This document shows, one piece after another, positions 33,921 to 47,559 of a stretch of DNA of 64,000 bases (positions within the stretch are counted from its first letter, which is position 1; each line of letters starts with the position of its first letter). A program made the translations under genes and the position numbers. The stretch is taken from NCBI RefSeq assembly GCF_000699445.3, contig NC_067198.1, positions 44,013,691-44,077,690 on the forward strand, in the 5' to 3' direction. The DNA comes from Schistosoma haematobium (taxonomy: Eukaryota; Platyhelminthes; Trematoda; Strigeidida; Schistosomatidae). Below the pieces are notes generated by a model. The model was not told where the DNA came from. It searched no databases and saw nothing but the letters and a program-made list of their open reading frames with translations.

Positions 33921-35698
33921 TGTTAATTTCTTTGGCAAAACCTACAGTCACTGTCAAGTTTACGTTTCATGATTAACTTGGATGAAAATTTTGTAGAGTT
34001 GTCAATGAACCTTGAAATCTTACATTATTTCATTTTGCTTCTCATTAGTAGTGCAATAGTACACCTGTTCGACAATCGTCCATTCGTACAATTTACCCAT
34101 TATGTGCAGTTTCGTAATCTGTTTCATTGTGATCGTTGATCCATGAATTCCCTTGATCAGTTTAATATTTTCACATGTTCATAGAGTAAAATCTGATAAA
34201 GATCGTATTGACAACATTAGTGTTCGCTCATATGTGTTGTCTTAGTCTTGAATTCAACAAACGAATTCTTGATTCGTAAGTGGGTTATAATGAGTATTAC
34301 ATACATAATACAGACATAGAGTATACTGATGAACCAATACACTTGTGTACCTGAAATAAACTCATTGTAATGCATCTCCTAAACTTCTATGAATTACCAA
34401 GTCAGAAGATAGGTAAACAAGCTCAGTCACAGATTACATTTCATTATGAAAATATTACAGAATAACTTACTGCAATTGTCCTATTATTGTTAGAGATATG
34501 ACTTGGAGGAGTGAACAATTTATACAGATGAATTGAACGATAAGCCAATGAAAAACCGTTGTATGAGATTAAATGTAGGTTATGAACCATAATGTACCGA
34601 CATAAACTGTAGTTTTATACGAAAAAAACCACCTAACGACTGAATGTAACGAAAACATCTAAATAAATAATAAGGGTTATTTGTTGATCAATGATTAGAT
34701 AATCCGATTAAATGATTAAATGGAATTTACATGACATTTTGGAATGTTTATTGTTTACAAATCCGCTGTTCATATGTATTCATAACCATGTCTGAGTGAA
34801 CTCGAATTACATCGTTTTCTTGTTCACATATTAGCTGTATGGCAGTGATGCTTGGATTGATTATTATTATTATTATTAATATTATTATTAATAATGACTT
34901 TATTCGATATTATATTTTGGTACAATATGGAATTCTCAGCACAGGGTATTTCAACAAGTTACTTACGCTAAAACAAAACATTAACAAAGACAAAAAAGGT
35001 TGAAAAAAACCGACAAACTGTGCAACTTTTTAAATTAGAGACATGTTATGAATGCAGGTTATTGACTAGGTTTGTGGAGATAGGCCTAATAAACCTATTT
35101 TGTAAATAGTTTTTGATAGCTCTTGCATTTATTTTGTTTATTTCCACAATCTGTACATGTATCACTAAACGATTGTACTTGTTGTTTAACTATGTGACCT
35201 TGACGACGAACTTCCGTTTTGAATTACACATAGCACGACATTGTTAATTGTGCATTAATAAATACACTCTTATACACATATGCCTCGTTCTGTCATGCCT
35301 ATGGATATAATAACTAAACTATTGAATAACTATCAACTATATTTATAGACTGTTGTGACATACCTATTACATTCTACGTCCAGAAAACTGGCTGGAGCCA
35401 TATTTACCTCATTGAAATTATTAATTATCTATAATTGTGGAACTTTGGTAACACGCACAACGAAACACGCAACAGCCAGCTGATTTAAGCAACATCCTTG
35501 AACCTTTATTTTGCGGTAATAATTTATAAGTTGTTTATTGTTATTTTAACTTTTGGATGTAATAACTTTGTTGCTATTCCTTTTTGGTTAATATACTGTT
35601 TGGACCACCACAGGTTAACTCGAACAACCTGTTCGTCACAGAGTATATTTGTTAGGTAAGGTGTAAGATCCGTTTTGAATGTTTTGTATGTGTGTGTG
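33921..35698. other. Non-coding stretch (copy 2), with LINE 3' end at 34,857-34,975
   Basis: Near-identical to 9,492-11,269. Minus-strand AATAAA plus (ATT)n LINE end, then AT-rich sequence ending in (TG)n before the RTE. No gene seen. Confidence 0.45.
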
Positions 35699-36619
35699 TC
35701 ATGTTTTGGTTTGGCCGCCCCTAGCTTTCTTCCAACCTACTCCTATACCACTGAACATAACACGTCGAGGCAGTCGGTTATTGGGCATACGTAACACGTG
35801 TCCCAGCCACCTCAACTGATGAAGTTTCACTACTTCATCAATTGATTTACCATCCTTACCTAGTACCCGTTTCCTAACAACTGTGTTAGTTACTCGATGG
35901 TCCCATGATATACGAGCAATGTTTCGAAGACACCTATGATCGAATACTAGTAACCTACGAATATCCTCTACTCTTACCGGCCATGTTTCACTGCCATAAA
36001 GTAGGACGGAACGAACTGCTGCGCAGTAAACACGTCCTTTGGTTGATAGATGGATATCTCGCCTACGCCATAAATGACGCAAGTTGGCAAAAGCTAGTCG
36101 AGCCTTCTGTATCCGTGCTAAGATTTCGTCACACACCAAACCACAAGGGCTGATGAGACTTCCAAGATAAGTGAAGCGGTCGACACACTCAACTACTTCA
36201 CTCCCTATCACTAGTTCGGGTGTCGATGTAACCCAATCCTGAAGCAACATTTTGCATTTCGAGGGAGAGAATCGCATCCCGAACATGCTTGCATTGTTGC
36301 TTAGAGTGGTCAGGAGACTCTGCATTTTGTCAGCGTCTTCACCAAATAAAACTATGTCATCTGCATATTCTAAGTCAACAAGTGAACCTCCTGGTAGAAG
36401 TTCAACCCCTGGAAATTTAGATGAGGAGAGTGTTATCTCTAAAAGTACGTCGACCACAAAGTTGAACAAGAATGGGGAGAGTGGACAGCCCTGACGAACA
36501 CCACTTGAGGTAATCAATTCTGATGGCAGTTCGCCATAATCTCTTACTCTACCAGTTGTGTTCGAGTAGAGAGCCTTTATAAGGTTAATGTACTTCTTTG
36601 GTACTCCTTTCAGTGACAA
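35699..36619 (-). pseudogene. RTE reverse transcriptase palm and thumb (copy 2)
   Basis: A 306-residue frame differing from copy 1 by one residue (Ala to Val in RRAMFSG). Catalytic YADD and the RTE C-terminal motifs are kept; truncated at RGGQTKT. Confidence 0.87.
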
Positions 36620-36662
36620 ACACTGCCATAGAACCTTACGATCAACAGAGTCGAATGCCGCC

Positions 36663-37869
36663 TTAAGGTCGAGAAATACTACGATTGTGGGGCGTCTGAA
36701 TGTGTCTGTGTTCTAGAACCTGACGTAGTGTGAATATCTGATCTATACAACCACGTCCAGGTCGAAAACCAACCTGGTTTTCTCTACTCTGCCCTTCACG
36801 AGCTTTAGTTAGGCGTCGAAGTATTATTGAAGCTAATATTTTAGACACTATATTAGTCAAACTGATTCCTCTGTGATTGTCACAAGAGGACTTTTGTCCT
36901 TTCTTATAGACTGGGCACAATCAGTGATTGAGACCAGTCAGATGGGATTATGTCCAGTTCCCAAATTCTACCTAAGACCTCGGTTAATCTCATTGCTAAT
37001 ACTGGACCACCATCCTTAAAAATCTCAGGAGTAAACCTGTCAGGGCCTGCTGCTCTCCCTCGTTTCAGATTTCCTATGGCTTTTTCAACTTCGTAAAGGG
37101 ACGGAGGACCTACATTAACTTGCCATTCAGGTTGACTAGAGATCGTGGGAAACCGAAGTGTGGCTGAAGGCCAGTTGAACTGATTCCTAAAGTGTTCTGC
37201 CCATCGATCCAATCTCCTGGATTGAGAATGAATAATATGTCCATCCTTTTCTGAGATTGTTTCGCTAACGGTCGGGTTCCTAATTCCGGTTTCCTTAACG
37301 AGTCTGAACAATTATCTGCTATTACCTATTGCCGCTGCCTTTTCCATCTCTCTTGCTTTCGCTACCCACCACTGTTCGCGATCATTGCGTAGACTTCTTG
37401 TCAGCTTGCGCTTAAGCTGACTCCGCTCTTCATTATGTTCAGAGCCGGGTGGAATGAGTTTCCGAGCATCTATCAGTGAGATAGATGCTGCTGAGATCCA
37501 GTGTTGCTCCCTAACCTTCTGGTTTACCTTACTAGCAGATATCACTGCTGTTTCCACAGCTTTTCGGATATCTTTCCATGCTGTCTCGGGGTGGGCATCA
37601 CATACATGTCTGCCTAACTGTTTTCCTAGTTGTTCCTGAAATATACTCTTAGCTTGACTATAATTAAGTAGGCCCCTAAGAGGTTTCCTTGCAGCGTCTT
37701 TCCTACGTCCAGTAAGACGCAAGCAAATACGCGCTCGCACTAGAGCATGATCTGAATCTAAGCATGTGCTCCAGAATGAGCGACAGTCTTCAATCGAGCC
37801 CCTCCATCGGTGGCTGATAGCGATGTGATCTATTTGGGTCCAACGTTGGGACGAATTAGGGGTCGCCAT
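36663..37869 (-). pseudogene. RTE linker and RT fingers (copy 2)
   Basis: Same three-frame arrangement and the same in-frame TAA as copy 1 12,234-13,440. One substitution (Ala to Thr in HPETAWKD). Confidence 0.82.
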
Positions 37870-38855
37870 GTTAAAAGATGTTTTTCTTTAGGCTTAAAGT
37901 TAGTATTTGTAAGGAACAGGCGGTTATCTGAGCATAGCTGCAACAGACGGTCGCCATTATCTGTTCTTTGAGCCACGACACCATAAGATCCACCTAGGTG
38001 TCTTTCCCTATCGCTTAGTTTACCTACTTGAGCATTAAAGTCACCGGCCACTATTACTACATCCGAGCGCTTAGCTTTTCGGAGAAGGTCCGAAAGCTTT
38101 CTGTGAAACTCATCTTTTACATCATCTGAGCTGCAGTCAGTGGGAGAATAGGCAGAGACGACGAAGAGGCAACGACGAGTGTCCCTATCTTTCCGGATTC
38201 TTACTGTTCCGTTCAGTCGGACAGCGCACAAACGACTGTCTACTGGGATCCAGTCTAAGAGAGCTAGTTCTGCCCTAGGACTCAATGCTATACCTACGCC
38301 GGCGAGGCCACGGGAAGCAGAATCAGGGCTTCCAGATACACGAAGCGTAAATCGAGTCGGTTCTCTATTTTGGCATGGTGAGGTCAAATGAATGACGCTA
38401 CTTGGATCCTGTATGCGCGTTTCGGAGACGCAGCACACATCGATGGCGCGAGATTCTAAAGTCCTAGCTAAGGAAGCCTGCTGTTCTATTTGGCACAGTG
38501 TTCGTACGTTAAAAGCTCCTACGTGTAGTTTAGAGCGTGGTTTCAGGAGACCAGGAATAGCGTTCCGCGTGCTTGAATCGTTTGCCCTAGCGGTGTGAGA
38601 TGATGAAGAGACGTGAGGAGGGTTAGTCATGGAGATAAGAGAGTTATTAGTAGGTGTAGGAAGGATTTGAATGTGACCAACTTGGTCTCGTGTGTTGTTA
38701 CGGGTATAAGGGCTGATGTCACTTCCAAACTGCCCACACCGTGGAAGGGTATTGCTTGAGAAACCTAAAAAGGAAGTCGGATTAATGTTGGCCTTAACGA
38801 CTTTGGAGCGTGACTGCAGAGCCCAAGGTACAACTGCTTGAGACCGGTCGCGCAC
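37830..38855 (-). pseudogene. RTE endonuclease domain (copy 2)
   Basis: A 341-residue frame with FNVRTL, SETRIQD, SAYSPTD and an intact GDFNAQVG. Differences from copy 1 include Ser to Asn at GDFN and Arg to Gln in VVARRTDNG. The frame still breaks before the DHIAIS/SDH motifs, so no complete enzyme is encoded. Confidence 0.84.
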
Positions 38856-39029
38856 GGCCTTTCTGTGGAAGGTTTTTGACGTGTTAGCTCCGTTCTTCGA
38901 AGAGCCTTACCGCCCGGAGACGGAAATCCCTGAGGTAAGGTTAGGTGTGCATTTTTAGGGTCGACCTTTTCTAACCTCACCCCTCCTTGTGGGAAGGCAG
39001 CATCGCTGTCATGCTGGTTGTCCACTTCG

Positions 39030-41454
39030 CCCTACAATATAGCTCGGCTGGGTCATCACGATAGGCAAGCCCGACCACCGCGTCAAGGTAGCAGCTTCGG
39101 TCGGGTAAAATAACACCTTCCAGGTGTTTGCATGACTTCAGATGTCTATCCACAACCACATTAATTATGACCTCGAAAGATTCACCACACATCTTGCTAA
39201 CTGCCTCCAGCACTCTCCGCTGTACAGCAAAGTCTTTCCTCAAAAGCCCGGGAAAGAATAATGTAGAGCAGTAAAGAATAATACGTAATATGCAAGAATT
39301 GACAAATTGTAAGAGTAAATGACGAGTAATCCCAAGGGCATGCAATCTCTTTATGTAGTAAGTCAGACGGAAAACCTTCTTTGATAACAATAAAACGTAG
39401 GAAGACCAAGACAGATCAGAGGAAAAGGTGACACCAAGATAATTGACCTTCGACACTGTGTTTATCAAAGAGTCTCCGATGGTACAAGCACTATGGGATC
39501 TCAAAATAATGTTTAGATGCCGTTCATGTCTCATGCTAAAGTTCACAGCTTGACATTCGGACAGATTAAGTATAAGATCATTACCAACAGACCAACAATC
39601 AATACGAGGCAAAAATCCATTCATTTCTATGGGAAGTAAAGAGGAAGAGATAGGCATACATACAGTGAGATCATCCGCATACTTCACAAAAGTGTTTTCT
39701 GTGGAGGATGGCAGATTATTCAGAAAAAGAGAAAAGAAGAGGTGAAAAACAGCTCCTTGTGGTACACCTTCATGAGACAGCAGAGACTCTGAACACTTTC
39801 CTCCAAATACAGTGTGCTGTTCCCTTTCAGAGGTAGGAACATAGCCAGTTGGTTATCCAGCTGTTAGTGTTGATGTTGATTTACTTGTTAAGCAAACGTT
39901 GTCTTGGTATAGAATCAAAAGCTGAAATATAGCCCAGAAAAGCGCATCGAACATACTTCTTACCCTTTTCTAAGTTGAACACTATATTGTGATGCAGAAC
40001 AGCAACAGCATCTAAGGTGCTTCTTTTGCATCTGTAAGCAAACTGATACGGACCAATATGCTCTTTTGTCGCAGGCTGAAGTGGAAGTATTAATAATTTT
40101 TCCATGGTTTTGAGGAAGGGTGAAGTTATTGCAATAGGTCTAACTTTCACATTCCTATCACCATATACTTTCTTGAGTACAGGGATTGTCTTCATCTTCC
40201 TCCACATTTCCGGCATGATATTAGATGAGAAGGATCTGTTAAAGATAATCGTGAATGGATAAGATAGGACGTCAGCACGTTTCTTAAAAAGGCGGTTTGG
40301 GATACCATCAGGTCCCAAACATCGGGATGAATTAGGCGACTGGAGACATATTCGGACATCAGTTTCAGTGAAACTAGGAACACAGCTATTCTATAAACCG
40401 GTGGATAAAGAGAGCATCACATCAGGTGGCTGACGTACAAAAGACTTATTTAAGTCATAAAAATTCAGCTGGCTATCGCTCCTAAACTCTCTTTCACCTG
40501 TAAGTTCTTTATAGAGTTTCCACATACTTGGAGAGTTTTCGCAAGACAATAGTTTTCGAGTAAACATAGAGTTGAGACGTCTAATCTCTAGGTTTATCAG
40601 ACCATTTAGCTCACGAACTTCATTGGAGTTTCTCTCCTTGTACATTCTTTCTTTCACCCTCCGTAGTCGTTTTAGTTGTGAAGATGTAAGTCGATCAAAA
40701 CTCACAGAAATTGTTTCAGTGAGACAACAAATATCAAAACAGAATTTAAGGTAACAGGTGATAACATCAGTAGTGATTTCCAGTGAGTCATCTGTAAATA
40801 ATTCTCAGTTAGTCGTATGAAACATGTTTTTCAGATTTTGGATGCTTTCGTCTGAGTAATTCCTATATTTGACTTTCTTGGTTTGATGTAAGAGTGTACT
40901 CTTCCCATGCTTTCCATATACTTTAGGTAGAACACGAATTATACAGTGATCCGAGCAAGACAATGGAGCACGTTTACGAGTCGCATATATACACACATCA
41001 TTAATGAAAACGACGTCTAAATGAGCATCCAAACGGGTAGGAAAATCTACTATATTTTGGTGACCTGGTGATGTAAGGAAGCTACAGTCACATGAATTGA
41101 AATCACCACATACAACTGAAAGTGAATCACTGAAGGCAGTAACAGCGAACTCAGTGAATTCATCAGCGAAAACAGATAGCACAGATGATGTGCAGTCTGG
41201 AGTCACGTAGATATTGGTAACATAAATATATTTGTATTTATTCAGATGTTTTGGACAACATCTTAGAGTTAGACAGTCGATAAAGTCATTTGAAAACTTA
41301 AAACACACAAACGATGATCGACACCAGTTTACGTTTAAAAACGTAGCTACACCGCCGACACACCTCTTTTTATTGTTTGATCGATCCTGGGGATAAGTTT
41401 CGAAATCACGCAGTGATACTAGGCAGTCGTCCTGTTCGATCATAGACATATGTA
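39030..41454 (-). mobile_element. 5'-truncated CR1/Jockey-like LINE (array copy 2)
   Basis: Equivalent of 14,716-17,157: endonuclease 40,805-41,449, linker 40,391-40,705, RT fingers and palm 39,881-40,318, and RT with KYADD up to 39,687. Two small deletions at its 3' junction fuse its last frame to the leader of the adjoining RTE (frame 38,977-39,687). Confidence 0.8.
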
Positions 41455-44400
41455 CGGTTTGAATGGTAAGAGATAGATAATCAAATTAGTTAGTGTTATT
41501 CCAGACCAAACGGCACTTAATATTTGTGTAGGCGCTATCAAATTACTAAATGTTCCGTTGATCAAGAGATTTCCCTTACAGTTGTAGTTCAGAGCAACCT
41601 AATGTAACATTAACAGCTTCAGGTAAATAATGATATCAATGGTTTATCACGTATATCAACTGTCTTCTCCTTTTCATTATCTATAGTGAAGAATGTTTTT
41701 TCAGGTGTCTTATCACTGATAGGCGTTTTATTTAAACACTTGTTTGTCAAGGAATAAACTTAGTATCAGTATTGGTTTTGGGAAATTTGTTTAAATAGTT
41801 TTATATTGTTTTAATGATCTCGAAATTGTTGTTTATTCAGAAGAATATCTGGCTATCTAAATCAACCTACGGTGTCATATTAGGAGAATTAAAGACATTT
41901 TAACGAGTGAAGTTTCCTTACTCAAGCTGTACGATCATATTAATTGTTGAGCAACAAATGAAATAGTCTATTTAAACATGTGATGGTGATTATATCATAT
42001 CACATGTTTGAAAAAATTGCCTAATTTTCAAGAATTCGAAGAAAGATAATAAAAAGATATAATTCACCTTAGGAAGGACACACAAGATAACGTTCGGAGT
42101 TGCTTTTGGGAAGCGCTTGCTCTATGCAGCGAATGGAACCTGTTCTACAAAAGCAAATGAACACACAGATGAGCATTGATTTAGCCCAATTCGGCAGATT
42201 ACCTTTGACACACTCACGAGTGATTGGGAGATTAGAATAAACGATGCAATTCTTGACAGCATAGAGGGTTCATTCTAAGACGTCGTTTAACTTCAATTCA
42301 AATGTTCTGCAGCGGTATCTTCCTAGAACTTAAACTCCATGGTGGTTTTCTGGAATTTTGTGAGGTCTTCCAATTTGTAGTTTAGGTTCAATGTTTCTGT
42401 CAAAAGAACCAAGAGTAATAGTCACGTCTGATAAATATTTGATAGGACTTGCATATTTCATCATCAATCGTGCATTCAAAACAGATTCACCCAGCCCTTG
42501 ATAATGAAGAATGTATTAAGTTTCGCTTTCTGTCTGATGAAACACAACCAAGGAAATTCGTATGTATGGGAACTTGAAGGTTAATCGACATTGCTACTGT
42601 GACCACTAAGTACGTTTTGCCTTTCGCATTTCAGTTTAGAACTTTCTTCATGATGCAATTCGACGACTTCCGTAAAATGTGACCTACCCAACTTTTGGAT
42701 CTTCTACTAACGTCATTTTCAGCTGGAAGCTGATTTGCTAACTACCTGACTTGATTATTACCAAGGATATCAGATCAATGTAGGCAGCCATTTATAAATA
42801 TCTGTACCTATTTGATGGCGGCTAAATTAGTTCTTCAAGTTTCAGATCCCTGAAATGAGATTGTCATGACGTTTGAATCAAAACTCCTAACATTGGTATT
42901 GACTGACAGTTATTATTATTATTATTCACTGGCAGCTTGAAATGTTCGAATTATCTTTTCAATGTCGCATCATTTGGCATTTTTATTTTGACCTGATAAG
43001 CAAAGTGTAATTGTGTCCTATGCCACATTACTTTAGTCTGACTAGCATTATGAGTAGTCGAAACTGTGTTTTGTGATTCATTATATTCATCAACGACAGT
43101 GAGAATGTAAGTGTTTTGAAATGTAGAAGAAGTGGTGGAATGACAGTGGTCATCATTCCATTTGAAATAGTTTCAGATCAAAATAGTAGGTATTTTACAT
43201 AGTCTCATCAGCAGACAATATCTCAACTGAGAAACAAATATGGTGGCTCCCAAATGAACTGTTTGATGTTGCGATGCAAGTCGTAACCGATGGTTTCAAA
43301 AATGCTGAAAATGAGGCGGATACATACAGCCAATAGTTAAGATGCCCACTTTATTCAATATTTTATGGTTAATACCATACGGAATTCTCAGCATAGTTCT
43401 TTACTGTGTTGGTAGACGAATTTCGATAAAATGAAATGAGACTCATCACATTACTCCTACCTACAGAAATCATTAGTGAATTGTGAAGGATCTATCGGCA
43501 GATGAGTAGATATCGGAACCGCTGAACACAGAATTCAAGTTTGATTAGAAATTGTTTCTCTTATTGAGTTCCTTATTGTGTCGTCATGGCTGAATGAGAA
43601 TTAGGCAATTTAGAAGGTGGAATCTCGTAGTGTAGAGAGTGATGATGTGATGATTATTCATCAATGTTCGATTTCTACTTGTTTCCTGAAATTCCTTTCG
43701 AGGTCATTCACCTCATCAGCCATCTTGATCCCTCATTGTTTAAACAGGTCTACATCATTTTTGAATCAATTTGAAGTCTAACTAGAATAAGTTTCTATGT
43801 ATGGACAATGAGTGTTTGGTTACCCATGTTACATTTTTTGCTGTGTTACCCAGAGAAATCAAAATCAAAAGACAATTCTGTCCATCCTAAATAAAATTTA
43901 TTCAACTATGAATATTACGACACCTACTATTTATGCTAATAAAACTGCTGATATTATTGATACTACTACCGCTGATCATGGCGATAACAAAACTGCAACT
44001 AGGAATCCAGTTCAGAGTATTTGACATTAAATATGCATGTTTTTCTTCTTGGGGTTACTTTGTTTCTGTCGGAAATCATTGTTACATAAACTGTGAAGAA
44101 TAAAATAAGGTACTACTGTAATACTGAAAGTGATAGATCATATTTAATTTCATTTGTTGAAGCATAAGTACTTGTGTGCCAAAATAGGTTAGTCTGGAGA
44201 TGTATTAAAATTGAATATGAAGACAGTGAACAGGAAGTCAGAGACATGAACTAAGTTTTGGGAAACTTTCTGCGTGATGCTACAATTGGAGACGATTTTG
44301 TTATTACAGACGGTTGTGTCTACCGCGGAATCTTTTTGTTATGGCTAAATTACACCATCTAAATATTTCTAAATGTAATCTGTTGAAAGTCTGGTTCAGC

Positions 44401-45261
44401 AGATTGATCAAACATTGTCCACTGATATGCATATATTATTGATCAAGAGTTAGTTACCGTTTTCTAATTAATCAAGTGTATATCAATAAGTAAGAACCGT
44501 ATTCGCACTTGAATTTCATACTAGTATTTGATTTTAGTATGAATATACGAGGAACTTGCATTAACGTTAGAATCGAACTACTAAACAACACAACAATTTC
44601 GACTCAGTGGCAGATTGTACGTACTGACAAAGATTTCGAGACCGAGATGACTGACATAACAGTGTTATCTTAAGTTTTCAACAAACACACGTGAATAAAA
44701 TACGTCAGAACAAGTAAAATACATTGAAATGCAGTCTTGAGATATATTGACTTCAGTGAAAAATGTACGGAATACTCATTGATGCACTAAGAGTGTAACA
44801 AAGTGTACGCTTAGCATCCGATTGTGTGATCGAAGTGATTCAATGACTACTAACGACTATAGGTAGAAATATCAGGAACAGTAATGAAATGAGAAGCTTC
44901 TGTAAAGTGAACGACTGATTCCGAATATTAAGTGAATATTTAGTACTGTTTTTTCTGCACTAGTGATGATTGATATATGCTTGAACACATTTTAGTAGAT
45001 CTGTTCAGTCTATGTTGAAGAGCAAGCCTCAACTATAATTGGAGATTGGGTATCATACATAATAAAACGATGGATAACAGTGCTGAAAAAAATAGTTCAT
45101 TTAAGTATATGATATTCTGAAGGTCGGTCGGGTTACTTCTACGAAAACTACTACTACTATTACAATTACTACTACTACTCACACTAAAACTAATACTTAC
45201 CATATTCATAGTTCAAGTACAAACACGTAGATTACATTTATGTTTAGAATATACAATTTAC
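41455..45261. other. Non-coding, with a 584 bp deletion scar at 44,610/44,611
   Basis: Equivalent of 17,158-21,547. At 44,610 the sequence jumps from the copy 1 equivalent of 20,312 to 20,897, with TGG microhomology, which removes gene B exon 2. Otherwise close to copy 1. Confidence 0.6.
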
Positions 45262-45373
45262 CTGTTTCGTCAGTTACTATTGGTACTGAACAATTGTTTG
45301 TTTCAGTCGTCACTAAGCACCATATCCATAAGATAGTTACAGCAAGGTTAGCTTTCACTATTTGTGCTCCCAT
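45262..45373 (-). pseudogene. Gene B signal-peptide exon without its exon 2 (copy 3)
   Basis: Identical to 293-404 and 21,548-21,659, with intact ATG and donor. The exon 2 that should follow on the minus strand (in the copy 2 tail) has been deleted, so this locus cannot make the same protein unless it splices onward to an unrecognised exon. Confidence 0.6.
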
Positions 45374-45689
45374 TTCTTAACTGAAGAATAATGAAAAATA
45401 GCTGAAATCTTCACTATTTATATTGGTGACAGTTCACGAATATGATACACTCAATGAATTGTTATTGATGTTTACATTTTATTGCATTTTACCGTTTTCT
45501 AATATGAGAAAATGGAAGAGAGTAAAAGATTTCAGGTCATGATAATAATTACTCCATACACAACATCCAATCTTACGTACTTGAAATTGAGATGTTTGAG
45601 GACAAAGGATGAGAAGGTGAATTGTATTCTAAATAAGAAGACTTATTATCAGAAGGGCTTTTTGTGAATATTATAGTAATTTATTAGTT

Positions 45690-45831
45690 GAGGTTCCAGG
45701 TTTAAATCTCGCGGTGTGGGATCGTGGATGCACGCTGCTGAGAAGTCCCATACTAGGACGAAACGGCTGTCCAGTGCTTCCAGGTTTTCCATGGTGGTCT
45801 AGCTTTAATTGACTTATGAACTCAACTAGTA
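45690..45831 (+). mobile_element. SINE fragment with hammerhead-like core (copy 3)
   Basis: Third copy of the element at 721, again with core CTGAGAA. Confidence 0.62.
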
Positions 45832-45941
45832 GAAAGATTTATCTCAACAATTCAGAAAACAAACTTTTTAGATGTATCAGCTACCTTCTGGCATCTATCC
45901 ATTTATCTATCAACTAGTCAATCTATCTATTATCTTCCTAT

Positions 45942-46116
45942 AGATGTCAATCCACCAACGACGGGAGAAATCAGAATGGCCATCAGACAAATCAAGAGCA
46001 GGAAAGCAGCAGGACCCGACAATATACTAGATGAAGCACTGAAGCCAGATATCGAAGTAACTACAAACATGCTTCACCTTCTATTCAAGAAGATTTGGGG
46101 GAGAAACAAGTGCCGA
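45942..46116 (+). mobile_element. RTE-clade LINE fragment (copy 3)
   Basis: Equivalent of 973-1,147 with a few differences, including GGAGAAATC for GGAAGAAATC and one G fewer in the poly-G run near 46,097. Confidence 0.62.
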
Positions 46117-46157
46117 CCCTAAGTAGATTGCAAAAAGACCATAAGAACGCCATAGTA

Positions 46158-46656
46158 GGTTTATTTATTTATTTGAACGCATAAACATTAGTACAAGGAG
46201 GCACCAAATACATATGCGCCACACAGATCACTTGATTTGTGTGAAGGCTGTGATACTATCCGGGTGTCCAAACTGAAGCAGGTGGACTCCCTAGGGTGCC
46301 ACACTCGGATCCTTCGACCTAAAGGTCTAATCCATAAGACAGTGAGGCAGCGTGAGGAGATGTAATTCCATGGTAGCCGGTAACCAACAATCGGTTCACA
46401 CGCCATTTACCCCCTCCCCAGGATCCGGGAGCCCATTTGCACCATTGGTTTGGAATCAGGGTTTCCCAACTACACTAGGTGGATCCTCTATATCCATCGA
46501 CCCGGTTAAAGTGCCGGACACTCGCTTTTCGTCCTGTCAATTTTGTAAACAACACCCTCACCACGAGAAGGCAGTGAGTAGGACTTCCCTGTCAGTGGCT
46601 GTACACGCAAGGGCGCGCGGATTCACCCCATTCTCTCCATGCCAGGGCATTTTGGG
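46158..46656 (-). repeat. Dispersed 0.5 kb repeat, copy c
   Basis: Nearly identical to 1,190-1,690. Confidence 0.7.
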
Positions 46657-47559
46657 GCTAAATTCTTTAATAAAGAGAAAGCGATTACACTTTACCGATG
46701 TTATGTTTAAGAATAATAAACAGTGACAATGGTATGGCCAGCAGTTTAGGCTACACTATACTGACTCTAAATAGTGTTATTTGGACATGATTATCGGTAC
46801 ATATGCATCATATCCATTTCACTGAAGTCGCAAAGTAAATGCACAGTCATCCGATGGTACGCATTAGCATATACAACATGCCCTAAGCCCTGTGTATATA
46901 AGATAAGAGTTCTTGGTACAAAGCGAGTTTCTCCTTTATTATCTGCGCTAAGGCTAATTTGCATTAGCATTCATCGATAAGTAATATGTTATCTCAGTAT
47001 ACGCTATTATGTTAACTGTAAATAAAATGAAATAATTATTGCATTCTCTAGCAGTGCCTGTGAACTTCCTTCCTGTGGAATACAAGTCAGTCAATAATGA
47101 TAAAAATGTTGTTTGACCTTTAAATGTTTACTAAGACTTAATAAGATTAAGTTTTGCCCGAACTTCGATCTGTTAAACAAAAAACAAACTCTTAAGGAAA
47201 TTAGAATATTTATTGCAACTTTACAGCCCGAATACAAAAGCACATCTAAAGGTCAAGAAAAATAACTTGGAAAAAGTACTACTAGCTGGAAAGAAATCGG
47301 GAATTTCATTCTTTTTTCTTCCTTGATGAGTTACTTGTGGTGACTTGCTCGTTACTTTGATAAACTTCATGAGAAATGCGACTCAGATAATACAACATCA
47401 CCAGCGAAAATATGAAACTACAAATGAAACAATTAAGTTATCTTTACCATAAATACGAATCAATAAACAAAGTATAATGAGTATTATTTCTTATAGTACA
47501 AACGCTATAGGAAGTTACATTACTTATTGACCCGACCATAGCTACTACGGTCGAGCTAC
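46657..47559. other. Non-coding spacer (copy 3)
   Basis: Matches copy 1 1,691-2,599 except that about 50 bp near 46,895-46,935, with TATATAAGATAAGAG, replaces a different copy 1 segment. It could be an old LTR promoter; not proven. Confidence 0.4.

Larger units (their letters stand above)
35699..39025 (-). mobile_element. RTE-clade LINE (SR2-like), 3'-truncated, array copy 2
   Basis: Equivalent of 11,270-14,600 with the same 3' cut, the same TAA (37,312-37,314) and the same frameshifts. RT palm and thumb lie at 35,699-36,619 (YADD), fingers and linker at 36,663-37,869, endonuclease at 37,830-38,855. The endonuclease here keeps GDFN, where copy 1 has GDFS. A few other substitutions separate the copies. 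Confidence 0.88.
21256..44969. repeat. Large tandem segment, copy 2 (about 23.7 kb)
   Basis: Direct repeat of copy 1, longer mainly through an extra 3.45 kb block (26,179-29,629) and a retained 0.8 kb RTE block (about 24,770-25,585). It lacks about 0.68 kb corresponding to copy 1 1,976-2,659 and the 584 bp matching copy 1 20,313-20,896. Frameshifts and stop codons inside the two LINEs match copy 1, which shows duplication of already broken elements. Confidence 0.95.
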
